A stretch of DNA of 64,000 nt, from assembly GCF_004340525.1 (NCBI RefSeq), contig NZ_SLWX01000004.1:62001-126000 (forward strand), in the 5' to 3' direction. Shown here one piece after another: positions 7,095 through 16,099 of this stretch. The DNA comes from Chromatocurvus halotolerans. Its GTDB lineage: Bacteria > Pseudomonadota > Gammaproteobacteria > Pseudomonadales > Halieaceae. The notes below the pieces were generated by a model, which saw only the letters and a program-made list of their open reading frames with translations, did not search any database and had not been told where the DNA came from. A program made the position numbers and the translations under genes. Each line of letters opens with the position of its first letter. Positions within the stretch are counted from its first letter, which is position 1.

Positions 7095-8972
7095 CTACCT
7101 GAAGGCCGCGAGCAGTGACTGGAAGGTCGAATTGGCGATCTGGATGACCCGCGCATTGGCCTCGTAAGCCTGCTGGAAACGGATCAGATTGGCCGCCTCC
7201 TCTTCCAGATTCACGCCGGTGACCGACTGCAGCGCCGCCTCGCTGCTGCGCAGCAATGCCGACTGGGATTCCAGCGCAGTCTGTGCCGCTGCTGTTGCGT
7301 TGCCGACACTGGCCAGCAGAACGTCCGCCTGCTGGACCACCGAGCGCTGCTCGTTCTCCAGCACACCGGTGTCGCGCAGCGCTGCAAGCGCCTGGGCATT
7401 GCGATTGTCGCCGACGCCCTGGGTGTTTGGCGACACCGTGAATTCATCATCGGCTACGGGGCCGCCAGCGATCTGCAACTGGTAGCCGTTGAGCTCGATA
7501 TCGTCGCCGGATGTGTAGGCAAACGCCCCCGCGCCGTTGATCTGGAAGGTATTGGAGTCAACGAAGCGGATGGTTACCGGCGTCAGCAGGTCCGGGTCGC
7601 TGACGTCGAGTATTTCACCCCCGGAAATGCTGGCATCGCTGACGTTGTTCAGCGATGCCGCTGTGCGAATGGGGAAAGCCGCGGCAATCTCGTCGGTATC
7701 GTCCACCAGCCTGGCAAAGCCCGCAGCGGACTGACGCGTGGGCTGGATAGCAAAGCGGTCGCCCGCCGCGGCCGTGCCACCAACCACGATGGACACGCCG
7801 TCGGCACGCAGCGGGTCTGCCGCCGTGCCGCTGCCGGACAGGGCCACCGGCTGGCCGCTGCTGGTGTTGACCAGTGAATAGTTGCTGCCATCAAACTGCA
7901 ACTGGTAGTCGTTGCCGGTGAGCGCCCCCGCGGAGTCGATACTGGCATCCACCGAAGCCGTTCCGCTGTTGCCGTTGGCCGCAAACACGCGGGGGCCACC
8001 CACGGCAAAGAAATCGTCGCCGAAGTTGCCCTCGAGATCGAACCCCTGACTGTGCTGGGCATTGAACGACTCGGCCAGCCCCACCGCGGTGCGCCCCAGG
8101 TCGTTGCGCGCCGGGTCCAGCACCTCGCGCTGGAAATCCAGCAGGCCACCCAGCGCGCCGCCGCTCAGTTGCCCGGTCACCACCGAGCCGCCCACCGAGA
8201 CATCGCGCAAGGCCGGCCCAAAAGCGCCCGCACCGCTGGACAGGGTGATGGCGTCGTTGCCCAGAACCAGCGTCTGGCCATTGCCAATGAACACGTTTGC
8301 AGTCCCCATTGCTGCGGGCACCACGCTAACTTCGACTTCCGAGGACAGTTGTTGCAACAAACGATCACGCTGATCCAGCAGATCGCTGGAAAAATCGCCA
8401 TTGGCCGCACCCGGTGCGGAAGCTATTTGATCGTTGGTGTCGGCAATCGCCTGTGCCAGGCTGTTGATAGTGGCCACGGAATTGTCGATGCGGCCGCTAA
8501 CCTCGGAAGATATCGACACCAGCTGGCCATCGATAGTGCCGATACGGCGCGTCAACGAATCAGCCTCACTGAGCAGTGTCTGACGCACCGGCGTGGAGGC
8601 GGGGTCATTGGCCAGCGACTGCAGGGAGTCGAAAAATGATTGCAGGCCCTGTGACAGCCCGCCGCTGCCGCTGCCCAGCAAGTCGCCGACACGGCCGGAC
8701 AACTCGGAAAAAACTGTCAGGCGCGACTCGCCCGTGGTTCCGGAGCGAACCTCTTCCCCCAGGAAGGCATCGTAGACGCGACGCACATCGTTCACCTGCA
8801 CCCCGGTACCGAGGAACCCGCCGCCGGTAAACTGGGCGGGCCTCGTGCCAAAATCCACGCGCTGACGGCTATAGCCCTCCGTCGCGGCATTGGCGATATT
8901 GTTCGATGTCGTGGCCAGGGCACGCTGCGCTGCCTGCAGGCCTGACAGGGATGTATTCAGGAAATCAACCAT
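7095..8972 (-). CDS. flgK: Flagellar hook-associated protein FlgK (HAP1)
   Basis: FlgK is the first hook-filament junction protein. The 625-residue product starts MVDFLNTSLSGLQAAQRALA with the rod/hook signature TTSNNIANAATEGYSRQRV, and ends with the conserved C-terminal helix LEEEAANLIRFQQAYEANAR and IANSTFQSLLAAFR. Length and ends fit the family. A short GC-rich hairpin (GCCGGC arms) lies in the 48-base gap after flgJ, but there is no T-run and no recognised sigma-28 site. Confidence 0.97.
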   Translation of the reverse strand: MVDFLNTSLSGLQAAQRALATTSNNIANAATEGYSRQRVDFGTRPAQFTGGGFLGTGVQVNDVRRVYDAFLGEEVRSGTTGESRLTVFSELSGRVGDLLGSGSGGLSQGLQSFFDSLQSLANDPASTPVRQTLLSEADSLTRRIGTIDGQLVSISSEVSGRIDNSVATINSLAQAIADTNDQIASAPGAANGDFSSDLLDQRDRLLQQLSSEVEVSVVPAAMGTANVFIGNGQTLVLGNDAITLSSGAGAFGPALRDVSVGGSVVTGQLSGGALGGLLDFQREVLDPARNDLGRTAVGLAESFNAQHSQGFDLEGNFGDDFFAVGGPRVFAANGNSGTASVDASIDSAGALTGNDYQLQFDGSNYSLVNTSSGQPVALSGSGTAADPLRADGVSIVVGGTAAAGDRFAIQPTRQSAAGFARLVDDTDEIAAAFPIRTAASLNNVSDASISGGEILDVSDPDLLTPVTIRFVDSNTFQINGAGAFAYTSGDDIELNGYQLQIAGGPVADDEFTVSPNTQGVGDNRNAQALAALRDTGVLENEQRSVVQQADVLLASVGNATAAAQTALESQSALLRSSEAALQSVTGVNLEEEAANLIRFQQAYEANARVIQIANSTFQSLLAAFR

Positions 8973-9020
8973 GCGAATCCTCGAGCCGGCTATCCGCCGG
9001 CAACTGGCGTCCCGTTACAC

Positions 9021-9479
9021 TCACTCAGAGGCACCCGAACGCGCTTTAAGAGGTATAGCGGCAGGTGACAGAATTTCTTGAGCCGCCCCGGCTCCGGAAA
9101 GCACTTTGCTCAGCCCCTTGCTCAGCCCCTGGGACGGTTCCGGCGTGATGTCGCGGCCCGGTGCCTCCACTGGCGCCTGACGGGCCGCACTCTCCAGCTG
9201 TCGTACCAGTACATCCGCAAGGCCAAAGCCGCCCTTGCGCGCCATGTCCAGCGCCACCTGCTGGTCGAACATCTCGTAATAGCTGTCCATCTGGCTGCTG
9301 CCAAACAGCTCATCCTGGCTGGCGGCACGCATGTGCTTGAGCATGTTCTGCACCAGCAGCGCCTCGAACTGCTGTGCCGCCTCGCGCACCGCCTCGGGGT
9401 CCTCGCGCTGGGCCGCCAGCTTGAGGCCACTGAAGCCGGCGGCATCAAAGGCCACGCCGCTGCTGCCCGGGATTGCCAT
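9021..9479 (-). CDS. flgJ: Rod-capping protein FlgJ, single-domain form
   Basis: This 152-residue protein carries only the N-terminal rod-cap domain (EAAQQFEALLVQNMLKHMRA, followed by LFGSSQMDSYYEMFDQQVAL). Gammaproteobacterial FlgJ normally adds a C-terminal peptidoglycan hydrolase and reaches about 300 residues. Here the tail after about residue 105 is only a Pro/Ser/Leu-rich extension containing the tandem GLSKGLSK, coded by a 12-bp repeat at 9106-9129. A separate murein hydrolase is therefore expected to open the cell wall for the rod. It lies three bases after flgI and upstream of flgK. Confidence 0.9.
   Translation of the reverse strand: MAIPGSSGVAFDAAGFSGLKLAAQREDPEAVREAAQQFEALLVQNMLKHMRAASQDELFGSSQMDSYYEMFDQQVALDMARKGGFGLADVLVRQLESAARQAPVEAPGRDITPEPSQGLSKGLSKVLSGAGAAQEILSPAAIPLKARSGASE
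9106..9129. repeat. 12-bp tandem repeat inside flgJ
   Basis: Two exact copies of TTGCTCAGCCCC (9106-9117 and 9118-9129) are in frame and encode the repeated GLSK peptide of the FlgJ tail. Confidence 0.9.
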
Positions 9480-9481
9480 GC

Positions 9482-10624
9482 TCAGATCACGATCAGCTGG
9501 GCGCGCAGGGCGCCCGCTTCCTTGAGGGCTTCCATAATGGCCACCAGGTCGCTGGGGGCCGCGCCCACCTGGTTCACCGCCTGGATAATCTCGTTCAGCG
9601 ATACGCCGGCATCGAACAGGAACATGCGCCCGTCGCCCTCCTGCACCTCGATGTCCGTGCGCGGCACCACGGCAGTCTGACCACCGGCAAGGGCGCCCGG
9701 CTGCACCACTTCCGGCCGCTCGGTGATGGTCACCGACAGGGAGCCGTGGGCGACGGCCGCGGGCAATACCCGCACCTCACTGCCAATCACCACGGTGCCA
9801 GTGCGTGAATTGATGATCACCCTGGCCGGCGCCGTCCCCGGCGACACGCGCAGGTTCTCCAGCTCCGACAGGTAGGCGATGCGCTGCGTTGGATCCAGGG
9901 GCGCCCGCACCTCGACGGACACGGCATCCAGGGGACGCGCGGTGGCCGGACCCAGCGTGTCGTTGATGGTTTCCGCCATGCGGTGGGCGGTGGTGAAATT
10001 GGGAGTGTGCAGGTTGAACACCAGATATTCCTTTTCCAGAATGGCGCTGGGCACTTCGCGCTCCACCGTGGCGCCACTGGGAATGCGGCCACTGCTGGGC
10101 ACGTTTACCGTGATGCTCGAGCCATCCTGCCCCTCGACACCGAAACCGCTGACCACCAGGCTGCCCTGGGCGAGGGCATACACGTTGCCATCGGCGCCTT
10201 TCAGGGGAGTCATCAACAGGCTGCCACCGCGCAGGCTGCGCGCGTTGCCCAGCGAGCTTACCGTCACGTCCAGGCGCGTGCCCGGCTTGAGAAAGGCAGG
10301 CAGATCCGCGTGCACCGAGACGGCGGCCACGTTGGTGAGCTGCGGGACGATATCCGAGGGCACCGTGATACCGAACTGCTGGATCATGTTGTTCAGCGCC
10401 TGCAGGGTGAACGGCACCTGGGCGGTCTGGTCGCCGGAGCGGTCCAGACCCACCACCAGACCGTAGCCCACCAGCTGGTTGGTGCGTACACCGCCGACAG
10501 AGGCGAGGTCCTTGATGCGCTCCGTCGGACCGGAGCTCTGCGCCAGCGCAAGACCTGGCAGCAGCAGACAGAGCACCAGCAACCGGGTGCGCCGTGAGAA
10601 CAGTGAAGGCATGACAGCGCTCAT
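9482..10624 (-). CDS. flgI: Flagellar P-ring protein FlgI
   Basis: FlgI builds the periplasmic P ring around the rod in the peptidoglycan layer. The 380-residue precursor has a Sec signal peptide ([18 protein letters not shown], cleaved before [11 protein letters not shown]) and the family motifs [20 protein letters not shown] and [20 protein letters not shown], ending LRAQLIVI. Its ATG overlaps the flgH stop by one base (TGATG); the internal Met at residue 5 is an alternative start. Confidence 0.97.
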   Translation of the reverse strand: MSAVMPSLFSRRTRLLVLCLLLPGLALAQSSGPTERIKDLASVGGVRTNQLVGYGLVVGLDRSGDQTAQVPFTLQALNNMIQQFGITVPSDIVPQLTNVAAVSVHADLPAFLKPGTRLDVTVSSLGNARSLRGGSLLMTPLKGADGNVYALAQGSLVVSGFGVEGQDGSSITVNVPSSGRIPSGATVEREVPSAILEKEYLVFNLHTPNFTTAHRMAETINDTLGPATARPLDAVSVEVRAPLDPTQRIAYLSELENLRVSPGTAPARVIINSRTGTVVIGSEVRVLPAAVAHGSLSVTITERPEVVQPGALAGGQTAVVPRTDIEVQEGDGRMFLFDAGVSLNEIIQAVNQVGAAPSDLVAIMEALKEAGALRAQLIVI

Positions 10625-11334
10625 CAGAAAGGAAAGATCGGTGAGTTGAAGAAGCGGCTCAGCCAGCCCTGCTTGTTGGCATCGGACAGGGCGCCGCGAC
10701 CGCTGTATTCAATCTGCGCATCGGCCAGCTTGAAGGAGGGCACGGAGTTGTCGGCACCGATATCCGCCGGGCGCACAATGCCCGCCACGCGCAGGAATTC
10801 GCGACCCTGGTTCACGGTAATCCACTTCTCGCCGCGCACAATCAGGTTGCCATTGGGCAGGCGGCGGTACACCGTGACCGAGATGTTGCCCTCCACATTG
10901 TTGCTCTGGGCGCTGTCGCCCTCGCCCTCGAAGTCCCGGCCGGCGCTCAACTCGCTCTGGAACAGGGGAATGCCATCGCCGCGGGTGAACTGCTCGCCGA
11001 ACAGGGTCGGGTTCTCGATGCTGGCGGAGCCACTCTTGCTGGTGCTGGTGCTGGCACTGGTGGAGGCGTTGGTGCGCTCCGCCAGCTGGATAATGAGCGT
11101 GTCGCCCACGCGCCGCGCCTTGACGTCGCCAAACAGGGAGATACCCGTCGCCATCTGGTAGATGGCGCCGTTGGCCTGATCGGCTTCCGGCACCGGCGGC
11201 TCCGGCGGCAGGGTAGCCGTCCAGTCGCGGATCGGCTGGGGGCTGGCGCAGGCACCGAGCAGCACCACGGACACCACCGCCAGCGCCCGGCGGGCAACCC
11301 TCGAGGCAAATACTGTCACAGCGCGTACCCTCAC
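10624..11334 (-). CDS. flgH: Flagellar L-ring lipoprotein FlgH
   Basis: FlgH forms the outer-membrane L ring. The 236-residue precursor has a lipoprotein signal ending in the lipobox LLGAC (Cys about residue 28), then [20 protein letters not shown], a Ser/Thr-rich stretch ([18 protein letters not shown]) and the conserved C-terminal part ([20 protein letters not shown], then [15 protein letters not shown]). The start is GTG, overlapping the flgG stop by four bases, so the two are probably translationally coupled. Confidence 0.96.
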   Translation of the reverse strand: MRVRAVTVFASRVARRALAVVSVVLLGACASPQPIRDWTATLPPEPPVPEADQANGAIYQMATGISLFGDVKARRVGDTLIIQLAERTNASTSASTSTSKSGSASIENPTLFGEQFTRGDGIPLFQSELSAGRDFEGEGDSAQSNNVEGNISVTVYRRLPNGNLIVRGEKWITVNQGREFLRVAGIVRPADIGADNSVPSFKLADAQIEYSGRGALSDANKQGWLSRFFNSPIFPF

Positions 11335-12113
11335 AGGTTGTTGGTGACGAACTGCAGCATTTCGTCGGAGGTGCGGATGGAGCGGGAATTCAGCTCGAAG
11401 GCGCGCTGGGTCTCGATCATGTTCACCAGCTCCTCCACCGTATTCACGTTCGATCCTTCCACCATGCCCTGCACGAGGGTGCCAAGGCCATTGATGCCCG
11501 GCGTGCCGATCAGGGCCGGACCGCTGGCGCCGGTTTCCACGAACAGGTTCTCGCCGCGGGGCTCAAGACCGCCGGGGTTGACGAAATCGGCGGTCTGCAG
11601 GATGCCGATCTGCACCGGCGCGGCCTGCCCCGGCAGCTGCACGCTGACCGTGCCGTCGACGCCGATCGTGACGCTGCGGGCATTCACCGGCACGTTGATC
11701 GCGGGCTGGATCTGGTAGCCGGAGGCGGTCACCAGCTGGCCGATGGAGTCCACCTGGAAAGAGCCGTCGCGGGTGTAGCTCTGGGTGCCGTCGGGCATGA
11801 GAATCTGGAAGAAGCCGCGCCCCTGAATGGCAACGTCAAAGGCGTTCTCGGTCTGTACCAGCGAGCCCTGGGTGAACATCTTCTCGGTGGCCACCACCCG
11901 CGCGCCGGTGCCCAGGTAGAGACCGGAGGGCATTTCGGTATTCTGCGACTGCTGCCCACCGGCCTGGCGCACGTTCTGGTACACCAGGTCCTCGAACACA
12001 GCGCGACCGCGCTTGAAGCCGGTGGTGTTGACGTTGGCCAGGTTGTTGGACACCGTCGCCATGCGCGTCTGCTGGGCGTCGAGGCCGGTCTTGGCGATCC
12101 AAAGTGCTCTCAT
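11331..12113 (-). CDS. flgG: Distal rod protein FlgG
   Basis: FlgG is the distal rod subunit. The 260-residue protein has the axial-protein N-terminus ([20 protein letters not shown], then [20 protein letters not shown]) and the C-terminal partner motif [20 protein letters not shown]. The length is typical. The start region ATGAGAGCA is duplicated 14 bases upstream (12119-12127); only the ATG at 12113 has the right frame. The leader before it is filled with tandem repeats. Confidence 0.97.
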   Translation of the reverse strand: MRALWIAKTGLDAQQTRMATVSNNLANVNTTGFKRGRAVFEDLVYQNVRQAGGQQSQNTEMPSGLYLGTGARVVATEKMFTQGSLVQTENAFDVAIQGRGFFQILMPDGTQSYTRDGSFQVDSIGQLVTASGYQIQPAINVPVNARSVTIGVDGTVSVQLPGQAAPVQIGILQTADFVNPGGLEPRGENLFVETGASGPALIGTPGINGLGTLVQGMVEGSNVNTVEELVNMIETQRAFELNSRSIRTSDEMLQFVTNNL

Positions 12114-12127
12114 GTCGCTGCTCTCAT
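12105..12127. repeat. 14-bp duplication of the flgG start region
   Basis: On the minus strand the nonamer ATGAGAGCA occurs at the flgG start (12105-12113) and again 14 bases upstream (12119-12127). The upstream copy is out of frame with flgG. Confidence 0.85.
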
Positions 12128-12200
12128 CAGGGTGCGTTCTTGTGTATCAGGGTGCGTTCTTGTGTATCAGGGTGCGTTCTTGTGTATCAGGGTGCGTTCT
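12121..12200. repeat. 20-bp tandem repeat array between flgF and flgG
   Basis: Four contiguous 20-bp units lie here. Copies two to four (12141-12200) are identical (TGTGTATCAGGGTGCGTTCT). The first copy (12121-12140) keeps ATCAGGGTGCGTTCT and diverges at its left end. It lies in the untranslated flgF-flgG gap. Twenty bases is close to two helical turns and is not a codon multiple. Confidence 0.95.
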
Positions 12201-12206
12201 TCCGTG

Positions 12207-12266
12207 TTCTCGAGAGTCATGTTCTCGAGGATCGTGTTCTCGGCCATCGCGCTCTCGATAGCCGTG
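12207..12266. repeat. Degenerate 15-bp tandem repeat between flgF and flgG
   Basis: Four imperfect 15-bp units start at 12207, 12222, 12237 and 12252: TTCTCGAGAGTCATG, TTCTCGAGGATCGTG, TTCTCGGCCATCGCG and CTCTCGATAGCCGTG. With the 20-bp array it fills most of the 184-base gap between flgF and flgG. The first bases resemble the 15-bp unit upstream of fliD. Confidence 0.8.
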
Positions 12267-12297
12267 TCGTGACTGCCAGGCTTGATCATCATGCGGT

Positions 12298-13038
12298 TCA
12301 GCCCATGCGCATCAGCTGCGCCGCGGTATCGGCATTCTCGTCCGCTGCGCGCTGCATGCGTACCTGCATCTCGAACTGCCTTGCCAGTTCGATCATCTCC
12401 ACCATGGACTGGGCCATATTGACGTTGCTGGCCTCCAGGTGACCGGTGAGCAGGCGGACATCCGCATCCGGCGGCGGCACCTCTCCGTCGGCGGCGCGAA
12501 ACAGACCGTCCGTGCCACGCTGCAGCGTGTCGGGATCGGGGCGCACCAGCAGAATGCGGTCGAGTATCGCCTGCGCCTGCGGTCCCTGGCCCAGCGGCAC
12601 AATGGACAGCGTGCCGTCAGCGCCGAGGGACACTTCCTTGTAGGGCGGAATCGCAATCGGTCCCGCGTCGCCGAGCACCGGGTTGCCATCACCCGTGCGC
12701 AGCAGACCGTTGGCGTCCACCTGCAGGTCGCCGCGGCGGGTCAGGGCCTCACCGCCATTGGCATCCTGCACCACCATCCAGCCCTCGCCCTGCACGGCGA
12801 CATCGAGCACGCGGCCGGTGGACTGCAGCGCTCCCGGCGACAGGTCGGGCCGGGAGTCGCGGGTTTCCACGTTGTAGCGGGTCGGCATGCCGGGGCCCTC
12901 GATTTTCTGCGCCGCGGCGCTGTCGAGTGCGCCCTTGAACGCGGTGGTGCTGACGTTCGCCAGGTTCTGCGCGTTGCGGGCCTGGGCCTCCATTACCCGA
13001 TGGGCACCGGTCATGCTGACATACAGCAGGCGATCCAT
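12298..13038 (-). CDS. flgF: Proximal rod protein FlgF
   Basis: FlgF is a proximal rod subunit. The 246-residue protein has the N-terminal motif MDRLLYVSMTGAHRVMEAQA with AQNLANVSTTAFKGALDSA, and the C-terminal motif SNVNMAQSMVEMIELARQFE. The length is typical. It lies 36 bases after flgE; I see no sigma-54 site directly before it, so it may be read from the flgB promoter or from a promoter inside flgE. Confidence 0.96.
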   Translation of the reverse strand: MDRLLYVSMTGAHRVMEAQARNAQNLANVSTTAFKGALDSAAAQKIEGPGMPTRYNVETRDSRPDLSPGALQSTGRVLDVAVQGEGWMVVQDANGGEALTRRGDLQVDANGLLRTGDGNPVLGDAGPIAIPPYKEVSLGADGTLSIVPLGQGPQAQAILDRILLVRPDPDTLQRGTDGLFRAADGEVPPPDADVRLLTGHLEASNVNMAQSMVEMIELARQFEMQVRMQRAADENADTAAQLMRMG

Positions 13039-13074
13039 CAGCAGCGTCCCCCTTGTGTCATTTGCCGATCAGCC

Positions 13075-14295
13075 TCAGCGGATGTTGATAATGGTCTGGG
13101 TCACGGTATCCGCCGTGGAAATCATCTGCGCGTTCGCCTGGAAATTGCGCTGCGCGGTGATCATCTGCACCAGTTCCGCGGTCAGGTCCACGTTGGAGGC
13201 CTCCAGCGCACCGGATTCCACCAGGCCGAAATTCGAGGTTCCCGCCTCGCCCAGCAGGGCCTGCCCGGAGGCAAAGGTTTCGGTAAAGGTGGTGTTGCCG
13301 TTGTTGGCCAGGCCCTGCACGTTGGCGAAGTTGGCCATGGCCAGCTTGCCCAGCGGATTCGCCTGCCCGTTGGTGAAGCGGGCGAACACGATGCCTTCCT
13401 GACTGATGTCGATGCCCGTCAGACGGCCACTTTCAAACCCGTCCTGGCTCAGTTCGTTGATGGAGAAGCGGTCGCCGAACTGGGTGGTATCTGAAAAGTT
13501 GGTGGTGAGTTCCAGATCCTCGGCGCCGTTGCCGGGGTCGACCGGGGGGAAGACGATTTCGCCGCCTGCAGGCACCGTCAGGTTGCCGAGGGCATCGAAT
13601 TCCAGATCTTCCGCGCCGCCAACAGGATCACCATTGACGTAGAGTGATACTTGCCAGGCGTTATCTGCCGCCCCCTTCACAAAGTAGTAACTGGCCGTAT
13701 TGCTACCCCCCAGCGAATCGATCACTGACAGCGAGGTAGTGTGGTTGAACGTCGTGGGATCAGCTGGAACCAGTGGAGGGAGAGGGTCCCCGGGTGGCTC
13801 GGCGTCGGCTGGCAGATTCAGGCCGGCGGTGACCACTTCGCTCGCCCGCGGCGGGTTATTGGCGGTCACCAGCTGCAGGTCAGTGAGCTCCGCCGTATTG
13901 AAGCTGTCGCCAGCGGGCGGGAACGCCTGCAGACGCAGGCCGTCTGCATTGACCACGAACCCGTTCCGATCCACATTGAAGGCACCGGCTCGGGTATAGC
14001 TCTGAGCGCCGCTGTCGCTCAGGGTAAAAAACCCGTCACCGACAATGGCCATATCCAGGTTATTGCCCGTGAAATCGATGGTGCCCTGGGAGAACTGCTG
14101 CTGGATGGAACTCAGCCGCGTTCCCAGCCCCGTGGCCGAGGACGTTACCGACTGCAGACCCGCGGCAAACAGCTCGGCAAAGTTGGCCCGTGACTGCTTG
14201 AATCCCGTCGTGTTGACGTTGGCGATATTGTTTGAGGTGACCTTGAGGTCAGTATTGGCGGCATTCAGCCCCGACAGCGCAATCTGAAATGGCAT
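13075..14295 (-). CDS. flgE: Flagellar hook protein FlgE
   Basis: FlgE is the hook subunit. The 406-residue protein begins MPFQIALSGLNAANTDLKVT with [20 protein letters not shown], and ends with the conserved LTAELVQMITAQRNFQANAQ. The variable central domain holds a Pro-rich insert (ADAEPPGDPLPPLVPADP). A strong ribosome site (AAGGAG) precedes the ATG. It follows flgD by 12 bases. Confidence 0.97.
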   Translation of the reverse strand: MPFQIALSGLNAANTDLKVTSNNIANVNTTGFKQSRANFAELFAAGLQSVTSSATGLGTRLSSIQQQFSQGTIDFTGNNLDMAIVGDGFFTLSDSGAQSYTRAGAFNVDRNGFVVNADGLRLQAFPPAGDSFNTAELTDLQLVTANNPPRASEVVTAGLNLPADAEPPGDPLPPLVPADPTTFNHTTSLSVIDSLGGSNTASYYFVKGAADNAWQVSLYVNGDPVGGAEDLEFDALGNLTVPAGGEIVFPPVDPGNGAEDLELTTNFSDTTQFGDRFSINELSQDGFESGRLTGIDISQEGIVFARFTNGQANPLGKLAMANFANVQGLANNGNTTFTETFASGQALLGEAGTSNFGLVESGALEASNVDLTAELVQMITAQRNFQANAQMISTADTVTQTIINIR

Positions 14296-14307
14296 TGTTT
14301 TTCTCCT

Positions 14308-14973
14308 TCAGGAAATTTCAAGGGCCCGGCTGAGCGACATCGCGCCCATACCGGCCACATTTACCGAGATACCCCCACCGGGGCCCTTCAATGACACGCT
14401 GTCGACGCGGCCCCAGACCAGGGGCTCCGCCGCCTGTGTTTCACGGCCCACCCGGTAGCGGGCTTCCAGCTGATAGTTGCCGGGCGGCGCCAGTTTTCCG
14501 TCACTGTCTGTCCCGTCCCAGCTGAAGGCAGCGCGGCCACCCGGGCCCGGGACCAGCGGCAGCTGGGCTACCAGCTGGCCCTGGGCATTCTGTATCGCCA
14601 GGACCCCCGCGCTCGCTTCCGCGGGCACCTCGACCATGCCGCTCAAGGGGTTCTCGCCATCAAACGCGCCCTGGCTGGAGGGCACCAGCACCTGACGATC
14701 CACCAGCGACGCCGCCTGCAGGGCCTGGCTTCCGGTCAGCGCATCCGCTGTGTCGGTAAAGGTGGACTGCAGCCGGTCGATACCGGACACCGTGGAGAAC
14801 TGCGCCATCTGACCTAGAAAATCCCCGTTCTCCATGGGCTTGAAGGGGTCCTGATTCTGCAGCTGCGTGGTCATGAGGCGCAGAAAATCCTCCTGGCCGA
14901 GCTCGTCCTGCTTGCGCTCGGATGCCTGCGGCTGGCGCGCGAACAGGTTCTGTATGGCTGTCATGTCAGTCAT
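14308..14973 (-). CDS. flgD: Hook-capping scaffold protein FlgD
   Basis: FlgD caps the growing hook and is later replaced. The 221-residue protein has the conserved N-terminal segment (KQDELGQEDFLRLMTTQLQN followed by QDPFKPMENGDFLGQMAQFS) and a C-terminal Ig-like/tudor part including FSWDGTDSDGKLAPPGNYQL. Length and position between flgC and flgE are typical. Confidence 0.97.
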   Translation of the reverse strand: MTDMTAIQNLFARQPQASERKQDELGQEDFLRLMTTQLQNQDPFKPMENGDFLGQMAQFSTVSGIDRLQSTFTDTADALTGSQALQAASLVDRQVLVPSSQGAFDGENPLSGMVEVPAEASAGVLAIQNAQGQLVAQLPLVPGPGGRAAFSWDGTDSDGKLAPPGNYQLEARYRVGRETQAAEPLVWGRVDSVSLKGPGGGISVNVAGMGAMSLSRALEIS

Positions 14974-14975
14974 CG

Positions 14976-15389
14976 CTACTGTCTCCCAAGGCTCAGTGTC
15001 CGCAACATCAGGTCCTTGGACGTGTTGAGGATTTCCACATTGTTCTGGTAGGCGCGCGACGCGGAGATCATGTTGGTCATCTCCGTTGCCAGGTCCACGT
15101 TGCCGCGGTAAATGTAGCCCGCCTCGTTGGCTTCCGGGTGTCCCGGCTCGTACACCGGCTGCGGCACCGTGGCATCCTCCACCACGCCCAGTACCCGCAC
15201 CCCCGCCGAGGCTTCATCGCCAAAACCCTGCATGATCGTTTCGAACATGGGGTGACGCGCGCGGTAGGCCTGCTCCGGATCGCCGCTGACCGAATTGATG
15301 TTTGCAAGGTTCGACGCCGTCGTATTAAGGCGCACCGACTGAGCGCCCATGCCGGAGCCCGCGATGTCGAATACCCGGAAAAGATCCAT
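14976..15389 (-). CDS. flgC: Proximal rod protein FlgC
   Basis: FlgC is a rod subunit of 137 residues. Seen: N-terminus MDLFRVFDIAGSGMGAQSVR with NTTASNLANINSVSG, and C-terminus VDLATEMTNMISASRAYQNN. Its start overlaps the flgB stop (TGATG), and flgD follows after two bases. Confidence 0.97.
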   Translation of the reverse strand: MDLFRVFDIAGSGMGAQSVRLNTTASNLANINSVSGDPEQAYRARHPMFETIMQGFGDEASAGVRVLGVVEDATVPQPVYEPGHPEANEAGYIYRGNVDLATEMTNMISASRAYQNNVEILNTSKDLMLRTLSLGRQ

Positions 15390-15799
15390 CAGTTATTCCC
15401 TCCCTTGAGGACATTCACTATTGACTGGATGCGGCTGTTGAGAAACTGCAGGCTGGCCTGGTAGCGCACGGAATTCTCCGCGAACGCCGCCTGCTCCGTG
15501 TCCTGCTCCACCGTATTACCGTCCTGCGCCGGCTGCATCGGCACCCGGTAGAGGAGCGGCCCCGGGGCTCCCGGGCCATCGCTACCGCCCAGGTGCCGGC
15601 TGTGGGTGACCCGCATCTGCTCGCCACCGGCGGCCTGGCCGCCCGCCTGCGCGAGCACCGCCTTGAAATCGTAGTCCCGGGCCTTGAAGCCCGGTGTATC
15701 GGCATTCGCCAGATTATTGGCGATCACTGTGTTGCGCTGCGAGCGCAGGCTCAGCGACTGCTGATGAATGCCAAAATAGCTGTCGAGACTGAAACTCAT
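15389..15799 (-). CDS. flgB: Proximal rod protein FlgB
   Basis: FlgB is the most proximal rod subunit and the first gene of the flg operon. The 136-residue protein has LRSQRNTVIANNLANADTPG and FKARDYDFKAVLAQ near the N-terminus and NSVRYQASLQFLNSRIQSIV at the C-terminus. A sigma-54 promoter lies about 50 bases upstream. It is divergent from flgA, as in Pseudomonas and enterobacteria. Confidence 0.97.
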   Translation of the reverse strand: MSFSLDSYFGIHQQSLSLRSQRNTVIANNLANADTPGFKARDYDFKAVLAQAGGQAAGGEQMRVTHSRHLGGSDGPGAPGPLLYRVPMQPAQDGNTVEQDTEQAAFAENSVRYQASLQFLNSRIQSIVNVLKGGNN

Positions 15800-15851
15800 G
15801 ACGCCGTACCATTCCTACTGTTGGTGTTTTCTCTTTACCCGGGGAGATAAC

Positions 15852-15868
15852 AGCAAGATATGTGCCAG
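15852..15868 (-). promoter_or_regulatory. Sigma-54 promoter of the flgB operon
   Basis: On the minus strand the sequence is CTGGCAC-ATATC-TTGCT, a full match to the -24/-12 core TGGCAC-N5-TTGC. The expected start is near 15840, about 40 bases before the flgB ATG. It fits control by the sigma-54 activator coded at 1-517. Confidence 0.9.
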
Positions 15869-16099
15869 CGGTGAGGGTGGCCCGATTACAGCTGTTTTGC
15901 GGCGTTATGCCGGCCTGTGGCGGCAAATGCTTGCCGCTGCGGCAAGGTGGAGTCGCGCAGCAGCCGCCCTTGACCGGCGGATGGTCCCATGCCGAGGCAA
16001 CAACACCCCGGTGTTCAGCAGACGCAGACCGGGCCGACGCGGATTCATAATGGGCACAGGGCTTGCATGAAAACTGGCACCCTTGTGAGACAAACCACG

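Noticed and set aside
8978-9000. Hairpin GCCGGC-N5-GCCGGC between flgJ and flgK as a terminator
   Set aside because: The stem is only six pairs with no T-run, and flgK and flgL need transcription through it unless they have an unseen promoter.
12121-12266. CRISPR-like repeats
   Set aside because: The units are 15-20 bp and directly adjacent, with no spacers and no cas genes. They are plain tandem repeats.
15918-15936. Possible sigma-54 promoter reading toward flgA (TGGCGGCAAATGCTTGC)
   Set aside because: The distance between the GG and GC elements is 12 bases (or 9 from the second GG) instead of the strict 10.
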